This document shows positions 1-7,726 of a DNA stretch of 30,325 nt, in pieces. The translations under genes and the position numbers were made by a program. Location of the stretch: positions 1 to 30,325 of the forward strand of contig JAURZO010000122.1 in assembly GCA_030653405.1 (NCBI GenBank). Direction: 5' to 3'. Positions within the stretch are counted from its first letter, which is position 1; each line of letters begins with the position of its first letter. The notes below the pieces were generated by a model, which worked only from the letters and a program-made list of their open reading frames with translations, was not told the DNA's origin and made no database searches. This stretch comes from Zwartia sp. GTDB taxonomy: Bacteria; Pseudomonadota; Gammaproteobacteria; Burkholderiales; Burkholderiaceae_B.

Positions 1-1007
1 TTGATCCAGCCACACTCCTTGAGCATGTGCACGCTGGCGTCGACGAGCGGCCAGCCGGTTCGCCCTGCGCTCAGCGCCTCGAAATGTGCAGGATTCCAGT
101 CTTGTTCACGTAATCCGTCATAGCCTCTGTGTAAATTTTGAAACTCCATCGCTGGTTCGGACTCGAGTTTCTGGATGAAGTGACAGTGCCAGTACAACCG
201 GCTGACAAAGGCTCGTAGCCCTTTCGCTTTTCTAGATTCGAGCGAAGCGCAGCGTGCGATCTCTTGAATGGTCGTCTGCACGACTTCTCGCATACTCAGA
301 CAGCCATACGTCAGATATGGCGAGAGACGTGAACAGGCCGTCGGTGCGGAAAGCGGGGACGAGATGCCGCCACGGTATTGCTCGCTGCGGCTCTCTAAAA
401 AGTCTTGCAGTACTGAAAGACCTAGGCGGCGCCCACCTTTTTGCCGCTGGGGTGGATTTAACGGGTCGATATGCAGGGCCGCGGCAGTTGGAGGACGGGG
501 TTCCGACCAGGGCAGAGGGATCGGCTCGATCCTGGTCGGTGTGGGTATACAGCTTTGCTGCATGTGACGATCCCAATGTGCCTGCCATAGATTACGATCC
601 TGAAGTCGGCGGATCACGCCAAACTGAATCGGTTCATGCCACGTAATGCCTTGAGTACGACACCATTTCGCGACACTCAAATCACGTGCGTAACTGAGGC
701 CATGTCCTGTTTCTTCGTGAGAATACAACGCGTCGAAGGGCACTAGAGTGTGCAGACGTTGCAGAACTTCGAGCGCTTCACCTGTCACAACGTGCAGTTG
801 AGCCCCAAGTTTTTTAAGCTCCAGATAAAGATCGCGCAGGCTTTCGAGTAAAAACTCAAAGTGCTGCGTGGAGGCGTCCGGACTGCGCCAAAGACTAGGC
901 TCAATGATGTACAGGCAGCACACGCGCCCGCGTTGACGGGCGGCCTCAAGAGCGGCATGGTCGTGGACCCTTAAGTCCTTTTTAAACCATACGACACTAT
1001 CGCTCAT
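1..1007 (-). CDS. Cryptochrome/DNA photolyase family protein (3' end outside window)
   Basis: Flavoprotein of the class I photolyase/cryptochrome family, which either repairs UV pyrimidine dimers with blue light or acts as a photoreceptor. About 335 residues are visible from the ATG at 1007 to the window edge, with no stop. The N-terminus (VVWFKKDLRVHDHAAL) is the start of the photolyase alpha/beta antenna domain. Around residues 225-240, RLSPYLTYGCLSMREV begins the helical FAD-binding domain, and around residue 316 TGWPLVDAS is a conserved FAD-pocket motif. Full family members are about 450-520 residues, so roughly 120-180 residues lie outside. It is 90 bases downstream of the MmgE/PrpD gene on the same strand but has no obvious link to that pathway. 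Repair enzyme versus photoreceptor cannot be told from the visible part. Confidence 0.85.
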   Translation of the reverse strand, partial: MSDSVVWFKKDLRVHDHAALEAARQRGRVCCLYIIEPSLWRSPDASTQHFEFLLESLRDLYLELKKLGAQLHVVTGEALEVLQRLHTLVPFDALYSHEETGHGLSYARDLSVAKWCRTQGITWHEPIQFGVIRRLQDRNLWQAHWDRHMQQSCIPTPTRIEPIPLPWSEPRPPTAAALHIDPLNPPQRQKGGRRLGLSVLQDFLESRSEQYRGGISSPLSAPTACSRLSPYLTYGCLSMREVVQTTIQEIARCASLESRKAKGLRAFVSRLYWHCHFIQKLESEPAMEFQNLHRGYDGLREQDWNPAHFEALSAGRTGWPLVDASVHMLKECGWI

Positions 1008-1097
1008 TGAGGTGCCTCTTTGTTACTGACTCTTGCTACACCTTTGTAAAGCGTTTATGCACGAAGCCTGTGTGTGACTTTATGCACATTGGTGCAG

Positions 1098-2468
1098 CTA
1101 TTTTGAAAAAAGACTTCGAACGCTGGGGAGTGTCTCAAGTCCTGAGAGACGGTCGTACAATCCAGCGTCAGCACCGTGGATGGAGGGGTTTTGTGACTTT
1201 CCAGTCGCAATACAGTCCATAAACTTTGCTTTCAAACCCGCTGCATCAATTGGGTTTTTGGCGTTGCCCAAAGGAAAGCGGATTTCGCCTGAGTCAAAGG
1301 TTTTGCCACCCGTGGTTTCAATCACGACTCGGTCTGTCAAAGCGAAAGCGGGCTCAAGCGGGCAAGCTGTGTCGACAGTGGTGACCGTCACTTTGCCGTA
1401 CAGGTCAGATACATCCTTGCGGGTAGCAAACTCATCTGTGAGTTGTGACAGACCGACTTGGCGAGCCACCACAGCGGAGGCCACGGCGAACTGGGCACTG
1501 AACTTGGCTTCGAGCCCTGTGACGGGATGCTTATTGCGCAGCATTGACGCTTGCGCGGGACCCATGGTGAGATGCACGTGATTGATGTCCTCTGCCTTCA
1601 GGTTCTCTCGCTCAACGATGGCAAGTACGCCATCAATTGTTCGATGGCTAGAGTAGCAGACAGGGTAGCGTTTAATCGATAAACCACTATCCAGAATACG
1701 TAGGGTCTTTCCCAGCGAATCAGCGGAGCGTTTCAAATCTGCGCGGCCAGATAAGGACAAGGCAAACAAGTAACCGGCTGGATGTTCAAAGACATCAGGT
1801 GCGGAGGTCATGCCGAGTTTGGAGAGCTTGACCGCTTCGATGCCGTGTGCGGCAGCGCGTCCCGCATGAAAAGGTTTGGTCATCGTACCGAAGTTTGCGA
1901 CCAGACCACTTGCCAGACTGGCCGAAATGGCAAGCGCCTGTCGTGCATCCTCTTCGGAGAGTTTGTTGAGATAGGCAACGGCCGCCGCCGCGCCTACCGC
2001 ACCAAATACGCCTGTCGGATGCCAGCCTTTTAAGTGGTACTGCTCAGGCTCGCGGCTCACCAGTTCGGCCCACACCTCATAGCCCACAATATACGCACGC
2101 ACAGCATCGAGCCCCGAACTGTTGAGCTTGTAGCCCTCAGCCAGAATAGCTGGAACGAGTACGGTGCTGGGATGTCCGGAAATCGCCACGTCATCATAGT
2201 CAAGCGCATGACCGGCCACAGCATTAATAAAAGCAGCCTGTGCCGCTGGGTGCATCGTGCCTAAAAATGGGACTGGTGCCTCGGCGGGCGTTGTCGCATC
2301 GGCAAAAAATTTGCGCACAATATCGACAACCGGTTCACGGTGTCCGGCCATCATGGTCGCGATCGTATCGATGAAGCCCGTTTTAGCCACGGCATAGGCG
2401 GCTTGCTCTTGGCCACCGAAGGTTGGGGCAGCGACAAAGGCTGCCAGTGCTTTTGTTAATCCGGTCAT
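1098..2468 (-). CDS. MmgE/PrpD family protein
   Basis: Member of the MmgE/PrpD family, whose known members are 2-methylcitrate dehydratase (PrpD), cis-aconitate decarboxylase and iminodisuccinate epimerase. At 456 residues it has the usual length. Visible family features are an N-terminal helical domain with GHALDYDDVAISGHPS near residue 87, GWHPTGVFGAVGAAAA near residue 148, and KRYPVCYSSHRTIDG near residue 266. It is the last gene of the nine-gene minus-strand run, 57 bases after the acyl-CoA dehydrogenase. In this setting it probably dehydrates, isomerises or decarboxylates an organic acid. It is not a standard prpD, because no methylcitrate synthase or PrpB lies nearby. Family assignment is firm; substrate unknown. 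Confidence 0.88.
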   Translation of the reverse strand: MTGLTKALAAFVAAPTFGGQEQAAYAVAKTGFIDTIATMMAGHREPVVDIVRKFFADATTPAEAPVPFLGTMHPAAQAAFINAVAGHALDYDDVAISGHPSTVLVPAILAEGYKLNSSGLDAVRAYIVGYEVWAELVSREPEQYHLKGWHPTGVFGAVGAAAAVAYLNKLSEEDARQALAISASLASGLVANFGTMTKPFHAGRAAAHGIEAVKLSKLGMTSAPDVFEHPAGYLFALSLSGRADLKRSADSLGKTLRILDSGLSIKRYPVCYSSHRTIDGVLAIVERENLKAEDINHVHLTMGPAQASMLRNKHPVTGLEAKFSAQFAVASAVVARQVGLSQLTDEFATRKDVSDLYGKVTVTTVDTACPLEPAFALTDRVVIETTGGKTFDSGEIRFPLGNAKNPIDAAGLKAKFMDCIATGKSQNPSIHGADAGLYDRLSGLETLPSVRSLFSK

Positions 2469-2525
2469 GTGTTTGTCTCCAGGTGTACTTGAGTACTGTG
2501 TATCTGATGAGTTTCAGTCAATTGC

Positions 2526-3710
2526 TTAGAAAGAGCGAGGCATGCCAAGCATGTGCTCACCGATGTAAGACAAGACGAGGTTGGTTGAGATGGGTGCGAT
2601 CTGGAATAAGCGTGTTTCGCGCCATTTGCGCTCGACGTCGTATTCTTTGGCATAGCCAAAACCACCATGGCATTGCAGGCAGGCCTCAGCGGCATGCCAG
2701 GTCGCATCGGAGGCGAGTAATTTGCCCATGTTGGCTTCGTCGCCACAAGGCAAGCCAGCATCGAACAATGCGGCGGCGCGTCTTAAGACCAAATCAGCCG
2801 CTTCCGTTTCAGCATGTGCGCGGGCGATCGGGAACTGAACCGCTTGATTTTGACCAATGGGTCGGTCAAAAACGCGACGTTCGTTCACATAGGCGACTGC
2901 GGTCTTAGCAAACCAGCGCGCATCACCAATGGCCTCGGCTGAGACGAGAATACGCTCGGCATTCATGCCGTCCAGGATGTATTTGAAACCCTTGCCTTCC
3001 TCGCCGATCAAATTATCAGCTGGAATTTTCAGGTTATCGAAAAAGACTTCGGTGGCATGGTGATTGACCATGGCCTTGAGTGGACGAATGTCCAGACCTT
3101 TGCCCAAACCATCGCGAATATCGAGCAGAAATACGGACAATCCATCACTTTTTTTCTTGCACTGATCAAGTGGTGTCGTGCGGGCGAGTAACAGCATCAG
3201 ATCAGAGTGCAACGCGCGTGAGGTCCATACTTTTTGACCGTTGATCACATAATGATCACCCTGACGCTCAGCGCGTGTTTTCAGTTTGGTCGTGTCGGTG
3301 CCGGAGGTAGGTTCTGTGACGCCGAAGGCTTGTAGACGAACCTTGCCTGAAGCGATATCGGGTAGATATTTTTTCTTTTGTGCTTCGCTGCCATGACGTA
3401 ACACGGTTCCCATCGTGTACATCTGCGCATGACACGCCCCAGCGTTGCAGCCGGACGCATGAATGGTCTCGAGGATCACAGCCGCGGCACGCAACGGCAT
3501 CCCACTTCCACCGTACTCCTCTGGAATGAGTGCGCCAAGATAGCCGGAGGCGGTGAGTGCCTGCACGAACTCTGTGGGGTAGTCGAGCTTTTCTTCTAAA
3601 CCTCGCCAGTAAGCGCCTGGAAAGTCAGCGCAAACGCGCTTTACACCCTCGCGGATTTCTGGATAGTCTTCGCCTGTTTCAATCGTGATGTTCTGTTTTG
3701 GATGTGCCAT
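2526..3710 (-). CDS. Acyl-CoA dehydrogenase
   Basis: FAD-dependent alpha,beta-dehydrogenase of an acyl-CoA thioester, 394 residues (normal length). FGVTEPTSGTDT near residue 129 and VWTSRALHSD near residue 161 form the flavin/substrate region; QCHGGFGYAKEYDVER near the C-terminus is the usual helical-domain signature. The catalytic glutamate of the medium-chain type (YEGTNE) is absent: that place reads IAPISTNL. A glutamate at residue 252 (GMNAERILVS) matches the position used by isovaleryl-CoA dehydrogenase, suggesting a branched or unusual short acyl-CoA. It follows the enoyl-CoA hydratase gene after 115 bases and precedes the MmgE/PrpD gene, so it likely works in the same pathway. Electrons would pass to electron-transfer flavoprotein, which is not encoded here. 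Confidence 0.92.
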   Translation of the reverse strand: MAHPKQNITIETGEDYPEIREGVKRVCADFPGAYWRGLEEKLDYPTEFVQALTASGYLGALIPEEYGGSGMPLRAAAVILETIHASGCNAGACHAQMYTMGTVLRHGSEAQKKKYLPDIASGKVRLQAFGVTEPTSGTDTTKLKTRAERQGDHYVINGQKVWTSRALHSDLMLLLARTTPLDQCKKKSDGLSVFLLDIRDGLGKGLDIRPLKAMVNHHATEVFFDNLKIPADNLIGEEGKGFKYILDGMNAERILVSAEAIGDARWFAKTAVAYVNERRVFDRPIGQNQAVQFPIARAHAETEAADLVLRRAAALFDAGLPCGDEANMGKLLASDATWHAAEACLQCHGGFGYAKEYDVERKWRETRLFQIAPISTNLVLSYIGEHMLGMPRSF

Positions 3711-3778
3711 GATGGTCTTGTGTCTCGTTTCTGATTCTACTCATGAGACCATCACGCATCGTCTGCAGCAATGGTCTC
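3711..3778. repeat. Three-copy ATGGTCT inverted repeat in the operon gap
   Basis: In the 115-base gap between the hydratase and dehydrogenase genes, GATGGTCT (3711-3718) pairs with AGACCATC (3746-3753), and GAGACCAT (3745-3752) can alternatively pair with ATGGTCTC (3771-3778). The two pairings are mutually exclusive in RNA, as in an attenuator or processing site. The first arm lies directly before the dehydrogenase start codon, so folding could mask translation. Function is inferred only. Confidence 0.35.
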
Positions 3779-3825
3779 TTTGTAAGGTGTTTGAGCACCG
3801 TTGTGTTGGATAGTCCAGTTGTTAC

Positions 3826-4626
3826 TTAGCAACCTTTGAAATTCGCCTTGCGTTTTTCATTGAACGCGGCAACACCTTCCATACGGTCCTCTGTATCGAT
3901 CAGGTGGTTATAGGCCTCGATTTCAAAGCGGAACGCGGTACGAAGCTCCATCTGTCCGCCGTAGCGCACAGATTTTTTTATTTGACGCACGGAGAGCGGC
4001 GCGTTGGCGGCAATCACTTCAGCGGTTTCTATTGCTTTCGCAAGGACTTCGCCAGGCTCGAGCATGGCATTGATCAGACCATATTCACTCGCTTGTTGAG
4101 CGCTAAACGGCTTGCCTGTCATCAAAATTTCCTTGGCACGTCGTTCGCCAATCGCGCGAGGCAGGTTTTGTGTGCCACCCGCGCCAGGCATAATGCCCAG
4201 AGTGACCTCAGTCAACGCGAAACGCGCGGCATTGCTTGCGTAAATGAAATCGCAGGAGAGCGCTAACTCCAGACCGCCCGCATAGGCGTGACCGTTCACT
4301 GCGGCAATCACGGGAACTGGCAGGTCCACCAAGGTCCAGTACATCCGCTCGAATAATTCGTGCTGAAGCGTCCACTGGCGCTTGGTCATGCCGTTGCGCT
4401 CTTTCAGATCGCCACCGGCGCAGAATATCTTTTCACCAGCACCTGTCAAAATAATGCAGCGCACCTCGCCAGCATCTGCCGTCAGACGATTCCATAGGTC
4501 CAGCAGGTCGTGGCCAGTTTGGGTATTGATGGCATTGCCAACCTGGGGACGGTTTAGCGTGACTTTGAGCACATGGGTGCTGACCATTTCAGTGGCAATA
4601 GTTTCGTAAGCAGGAAAAGTACTCAT
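3826..4626 (-). CDS. Enoyl-CoA hydratase/isomerase family protein
   Basis: Crotonase-fold enzyme of 266 residues that most likely hydrates a 2-enoyl-CoA in the cytoplasm. FCAGGDLKE near residue 68 forms the CoA oxyanion region, and NGHAYAGGLELALSCDF with glutamate 120 plus LTEVTLGIMPGAGGTQ with glutamate 140 match the two catalytic glutamates of rat mitochondrial hydratase. Retention of both argues for a true hydratase rather than an isomerase or hydrolase of the same fold. Its ATG overlaps the stop of the CoA-transferase gene by four bases (ATGA), so translation is coupled. It should act on the product of an acyl-CoA dehydrogenase, and one is encoded next in the operon. Confidence 0.92.
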   Translation of the reverse strand: MSTFPAYETIATEMVSTHVLKVTLNRPQVGNAINTQTGHDLLDLWNRLTADAGEVRCIILTGAGEKIFCAGGDLKERNGMTKRQWTLQHELFERMYWTLVDLPVPVIAAVNGHAYAGGLELALSCDFIYASNAARFALTEVTLGIMPGAGGTQNLPRAIGERRAKEILMTGKPFSAQQASEYGLINAMLEPGEVLAKAIETAEVIAANAPLSVRQIKKSVRYGGQMELRTAFRFEIEAYNHLIDTEDRMEGVAAFNEKRKANFKGC

Positions 4627-5789
4627 GTTGCATTCCTTTTTGAGAGCAGGGCGGTGTGTTCGCCAAGTTTGGGTGGAGCGGCGTAGGGCTGTGGCCTGAC
4701 GCCATCAAAGCTCAGAGGCAGTCCGATAAAGCGCATCCCGGTGCCAGGGACGTCTTGTAACAGGCCAAGTGCCTGCGTCTGTGGATGAGCAACCATCTGG
4801 GCTAAATTGTTAACAGGGGCGCAGGGCACACCCGCCGCTTCCAGGCGGTTGATCCAAAACTCGGTTGTTTGAGTGACGATAATCGCGTCGAGTCGGGCAT
4901 ACAGCTCAATTTGATTTTCAACGCGGCGGGGATTGTCGATAAAGCGTGGGTCAGTGATCCATTCGGGCTTGCCAACGGTGGTGGCGAGCGCTTTGAACAA
5001 GGCATCGCTGCCTGCTGCAATGACTAATTCGCCATCGCTCGTCAGATAGCCTTTGTAGGGGACGATCCCAGCGGCGCCCGAGCCTTGTTTTTGAGAGACT
5101 TCACCGCACGAAAGGTATTGTGCCGCGAGCAAGGAGACCCAAGTGGTTGCTGTTTCAAACAGAGACACATCAATGATCTTGCCTTTGCCGCTTGCTTGAC
5201 GCTCGAGTAACGCCGTCAGCACGCCGATAATGCCCCACATACCGGTGCCCATATCCACGATCGAGGCACCCACGCGCACCGCTGGTCGGCCCGGCTCACC
5301 CGTGGTGCTCATGATGCCGCCAAAGGCCTGCATGAGTGGGTCATAACCCGGACGGTCCTTAAGGGGGCCTTCGCGTCCAAATGCACCGAGATTGCAGTAA
5401 ATCAGTCGAGGTTGACGCGCGAGTAGGGCGGCACCGTCAAGACCGAGCTTTTCAACATGACCTGGGCGTAAATTTTGAATGACGATATCCGCATGATCGC
5501 AGATGTACTCCCGAAGCTCTTCGACCTGTTGCGCATCACGCAAGTCGCACACGACAGATTTTTTATTTCGATTAAGTGCCTGAAAAAAAGGTGAGGCGCC
5601 TTCCCAGAAGGGCGGGCCCCATCGACGTGCATCGTCGCCATCCGCTTTTTCAATTTTGATGACATTCGCGCCAAGTTCACCTAGTATTTGGCCGGCGAAA
5701 GGGGCGGCAACGCTGTTTCCCAATTCGATCACAACCAATCCGGCGAACGGGCCGCGAGGGGTGGCTTGCTGCTGCGTAAACTCAGACAT
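4623..5789 (-). CDS. CaiB/BaiF family (class III) CoA-transferase
   Basis: Class III CoA-transferase, 388 residues, which moves CoA from a donor thioester to an organic acid. The N-terminus (VIELGNSVAAPFAGQILGELGA, read as residues 20-41) is the CoA-binding region; NRNKKSVVCDLR near residue 73 is typical. Aspartate 179 in GASIVDMGTG sits where formyl-CoA transferase has its catalytic aspartate (Asp169). The C-terminal small domain ends with PPKLGEHTALL. It is the likely activating step of the operon: it makes the CoA ester used by the dehydrogenase and hydratase that follow. The preceding gap of 109 bases separates it from the MBL gene. Acceptor acid and CoA donor cannot be deduced. Confidence 0.92.
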   Translation of the reverse strand: MSEFTQQQATPRGPFAGLVVIELGNSVAAPFAGQILGELGANVIKIEKADGDDARRWGPPFWEGASPFFQALNRNKKSVVCDLRDAQQVEELREYICDHADIVIQNLRPGHVEKLGLDGAALLARQPRLIYCNLGAFGREGPLKDRPGYDPLMQAFGGIMSTTGEPGRPAVRVGASIVDMGTGMWGIIGVLTALLERQASGKGKIIDVSLFETATTWVSLLAAQYLSCGEVSQKQGSGAAGIVPYKGYLTSDGELVIAAGSDALFKALATTVGKPEWITDPRFIDNPRRVENQIELYARLDAIIVTQTTEFWINRLEAAGVPCAPVNNLAQMVAHPQTQALGLLQDVPGTGMRFIGLPLSFDGVRPQPYAAPPKLGEHTALLSKRNAT

Positions 5790-5898
5790 TTTTGATTTGC
5801 TTTTAAGAGGTTTGTCCTCCCAAAATTATGTCACGAATTCGCACCTTCCATTGTGAGATTCAGGGCGAAACCATGGGAATCGCCCGTCAATCTGATCT

Positions 5899-6588
5899 CT
5901 ATCGGAGAATTAGCTCAATTGAGGGAGGTTCGTCCCAAATCCAGTTGCCATTGCGCCGGAAAATTTCTGGAAAATGTCCCGGTACGACGATGTCGGTGCC
6001 TTCACAGATTTCGGCGATCGAACGACGAGAATCCTCGGTCGAACCAAAACACATGTCACCGACTTGCGCCAACATTTCTTTGGGATATTTGACGGCGTCG
6101 CCGGCCAGCACCACCCGACGTCCATCCTCCTGTGTGAAGCGAAGTGCCTGACACCCCGTGGTGTGGCCGGGTACCTCGAAGTGCTCGACCCCGGGTGCGA
6201 TCAAGCCTCGCTTGGGCAACACACGCAGATCGAAGTCGGCAAGGAGTTCATGAATTTTCCATGGGATGAACAGATCATCCGGATGTGGATTGCGTGCATA
6301 GCCGAGTTCAGTTTCACCGACTGCGACCGGCACGCCTTTGAACAAGTCCAGATTCTGACAATGATCAAAATGTAAGTGGGAAAGAAAGACAAGGTCAATA
6401 TCCGTGGGCGCAAGTCCGCGCTCCTTGAGACCATTGACCAAGCCCTTACGTACGCAATAATGACCCGTGTCAAAAAGAATGCGGGTCCCATCTTCGGCGG
6501 TCACGAGCGCGACGTTACAGAGCCCAAAAAAACCGCCACGAAAGCTTAGGCTGTTACCCCGCAGAAGGAGTTCGTAGTGCACATTCAA
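5899..6588 (-). CDS. MBL-fold metallo-hydrolase
   Basis: Metallo-beta-lactamase-fold hydrolase of 229 residues without a signal peptide. The metal-binding set is complete: SHLHFDH gives His71, His73, Asp75 and His76; VPGHTTG gives His142; LAGDAVKYP gives Asp164; VVPGH gives His205. This fits a two-metal site of the lactonase/glyoxalase type. The start is a TTG at 6588, chosen because GGAG lies seven bases upstream; it overlaps the stop of the dehydrogenase gene by four bases. A GTG at 6582 is the alternative but is badly spaced. In this operon it may hydrolyse a lactone, ester or thioester intermediate. Quorum lactonase activity is possible from the fold but nothing in the context supports it. 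Confidence 0.85.
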   Translation of the reverse strand: MNVHYELLLRGNSLSFRGGFFGLCNVALVTAEDGTRILFDTGHYCVRKGLVNGLKERGLAPTDIDLVFLSHLHFDHCQNLDLFKGVPVAVGETELGYARNPHPDDLFIPWKIHELLADFDLRVLPKRGLIAPGVEHFEVPGHTTGCQALRFTQEDGRRVVLAGDAVKYPKEMLAQVGDMCFGSTEDSRRSIAEICEGTDIVVPGHFPEIFRRNGNWIWDEPPSIELILR

Positions 6589-7664
6589 CGCTTTTCTCCA
6601 GCACCCAGCTGTTCGCAGATCGCCGCTGTGACTTGAGCTGTTGTGGCCAGACCACCGAGATCACGGGTATGAAGTCTGGGATTGGCTGTCACCGCTTCGA
6701 TCGCCTTCATCAAACGATCGGCGGCAGCTTGCTCGCCCAGATGTTCGAGCATCATCACCACAGACCAGAAGGTTCCTATCGGATTGGCGAGTCCTTTGCC
6801 CATGATGTCGAAGGCGGAGCCATGAATCGGCTCAAACATCGAGGGATAACGACGCTCAGGATCGAGGTTGCCTGTCGGGGCGATACCGAGACTGCCCGCT
6901 AGCGCGGCTGCGAGATCACTCAAAATATCCGCATGCAGGTTGGTCGCGACGATCGTATCGAGCGTGGCGGGACGGTTGACCATGCGGGCAGTCGCGGCAT
7001 CGACCAATTCTTTGTCCCATTTCACATCGGGGAACTCTTTGCTGATTTGAACGGCGATTTCGTCCCACATGACCATCGCATGTCGTTGAGCATTGGACTT
7101 TGTGACCACAGTCAGCAATTTGCGTGGGCGCGACTGTGCGAGTTTGAAGGCATAGCGCATGATGCGCTCGACACCGGCACGCGTCATCATGCTGACGTCC
7201 GTGGCGACCTCGATGGGGTGGCCTTGATGGGCGCGACCACCCACGCCGGAATATTCACCCTCTGAGTTTTCGCGCACGATGACCCAATCGAGTTGCTCAG
7301 GCGTGCAGCGCTTAAGCGGTGCATCGATACCCGGCAGAATGCGCGTGGGGCGCACGTTGGCATACTGATCGAATCCCTGACAAATTTTTAGACGCAGTCC
7401 CCAAAGGGTGATGTGGTCAGGAATATGTGGGTCTCCTGCCGAACCAAACAAGATTGCATCTTTATCGCGCAGCGCATCCAGGCCATCCTCAGGCATCATT
7501 ACACCGTGCTGACGATAATAGTCACCACCCCAGTCGAAACTTTCAAATTCGAATTTCAGTCCGCTGTCTTGCGCCGCGATCGCGTGAAGAACCTTCTGAC
7601 CTTCTGGGATAACCTCTTTGCCGATACCATCTCCGGGTATGGCGGCTATGCGATAAGTTTTCAT
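6585..7664 (-). CDS. Tartrate/D-malate dehydrogenase-like (isocitrate/isopropylmalate dehydrogenase family)
   Basis: NAD-dependent beta-decarboxylating dehydrogenase of 359 residues, closest in motif pattern to tartrate dehydrogenase/decarboxylase (TtuC) and D-malate dehydrogenase (DmlA). IPGDGIGKEV at residue 9 is the family start; FDQYANVRPTR near residue 98 holds the substrate arginines; VIVRENSEGEYSGVGG near residue 128 and NLHADILSDLAAALAGS near residue 243 hold metal ligands; FEPIHGSAFDIMGKGLANP near residue 273 is the cofactor loop. A 2-hydroxy-3-carboxy acid is the expected substrate type. It follows the amidase by 62 bases and overlaps the MBL gene. True leucine LeuB or TCA isocitrate dehydrogenase is unlikely given the tartrate-type WGL and FDQY motifs and the setting. 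Confidence 0.87.
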   Translation of the reverse strand: MKTYRIAAIPGDGIGKEVIPEGQKVLHAIAAQDSGLKFEFESFDWGGDYYRQHGVMMPEDGLDALRDKDAILFGSAGDPHIPDHITLWGLRLKICQGFDQYANVRPTRILPGIDAPLKRCTPEQLDWVIVRENSEGEYSGVGGRAHQGHPIEVATDVSMMTRAGVERIMRYAFKLAQSRPRKLLTVVTKSNAQRHAMVMWDEIAVQISKEFPDVKWDKELVDAATARMVNRPATLDTIVATNLHADILSDLAAALAGSLGIAPTGNLDPERRYPSMFEPIHGSAFDIMGKGLANPIGTFWSVVMMLEHLGEQAAADRLMKAIEAVTANPRLHTRDLGGLATTAQVTAAICEQLGAGEKR

Positions 7665-7726
7665 AACGGGATCCTGGATTTCATTTTGAGTTAGATTGAT
7701 TAAATGTAACGTACTGGGTTGTGTCG

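Noticed and set aside
232..588. 118-residue frame on the minus strand, and 254-646 on the plus strand
   Set aside because: They are frame shadows of the photolyase gene, whose own frame carries the conserved FAD-domain motifs through this region.
5863..5885. GGGCGA/TCGCCC hairpin after the MBL gene
   Set aside because: A six-base stem with an 11-base loop and no T-run is too weak to call a terminator.
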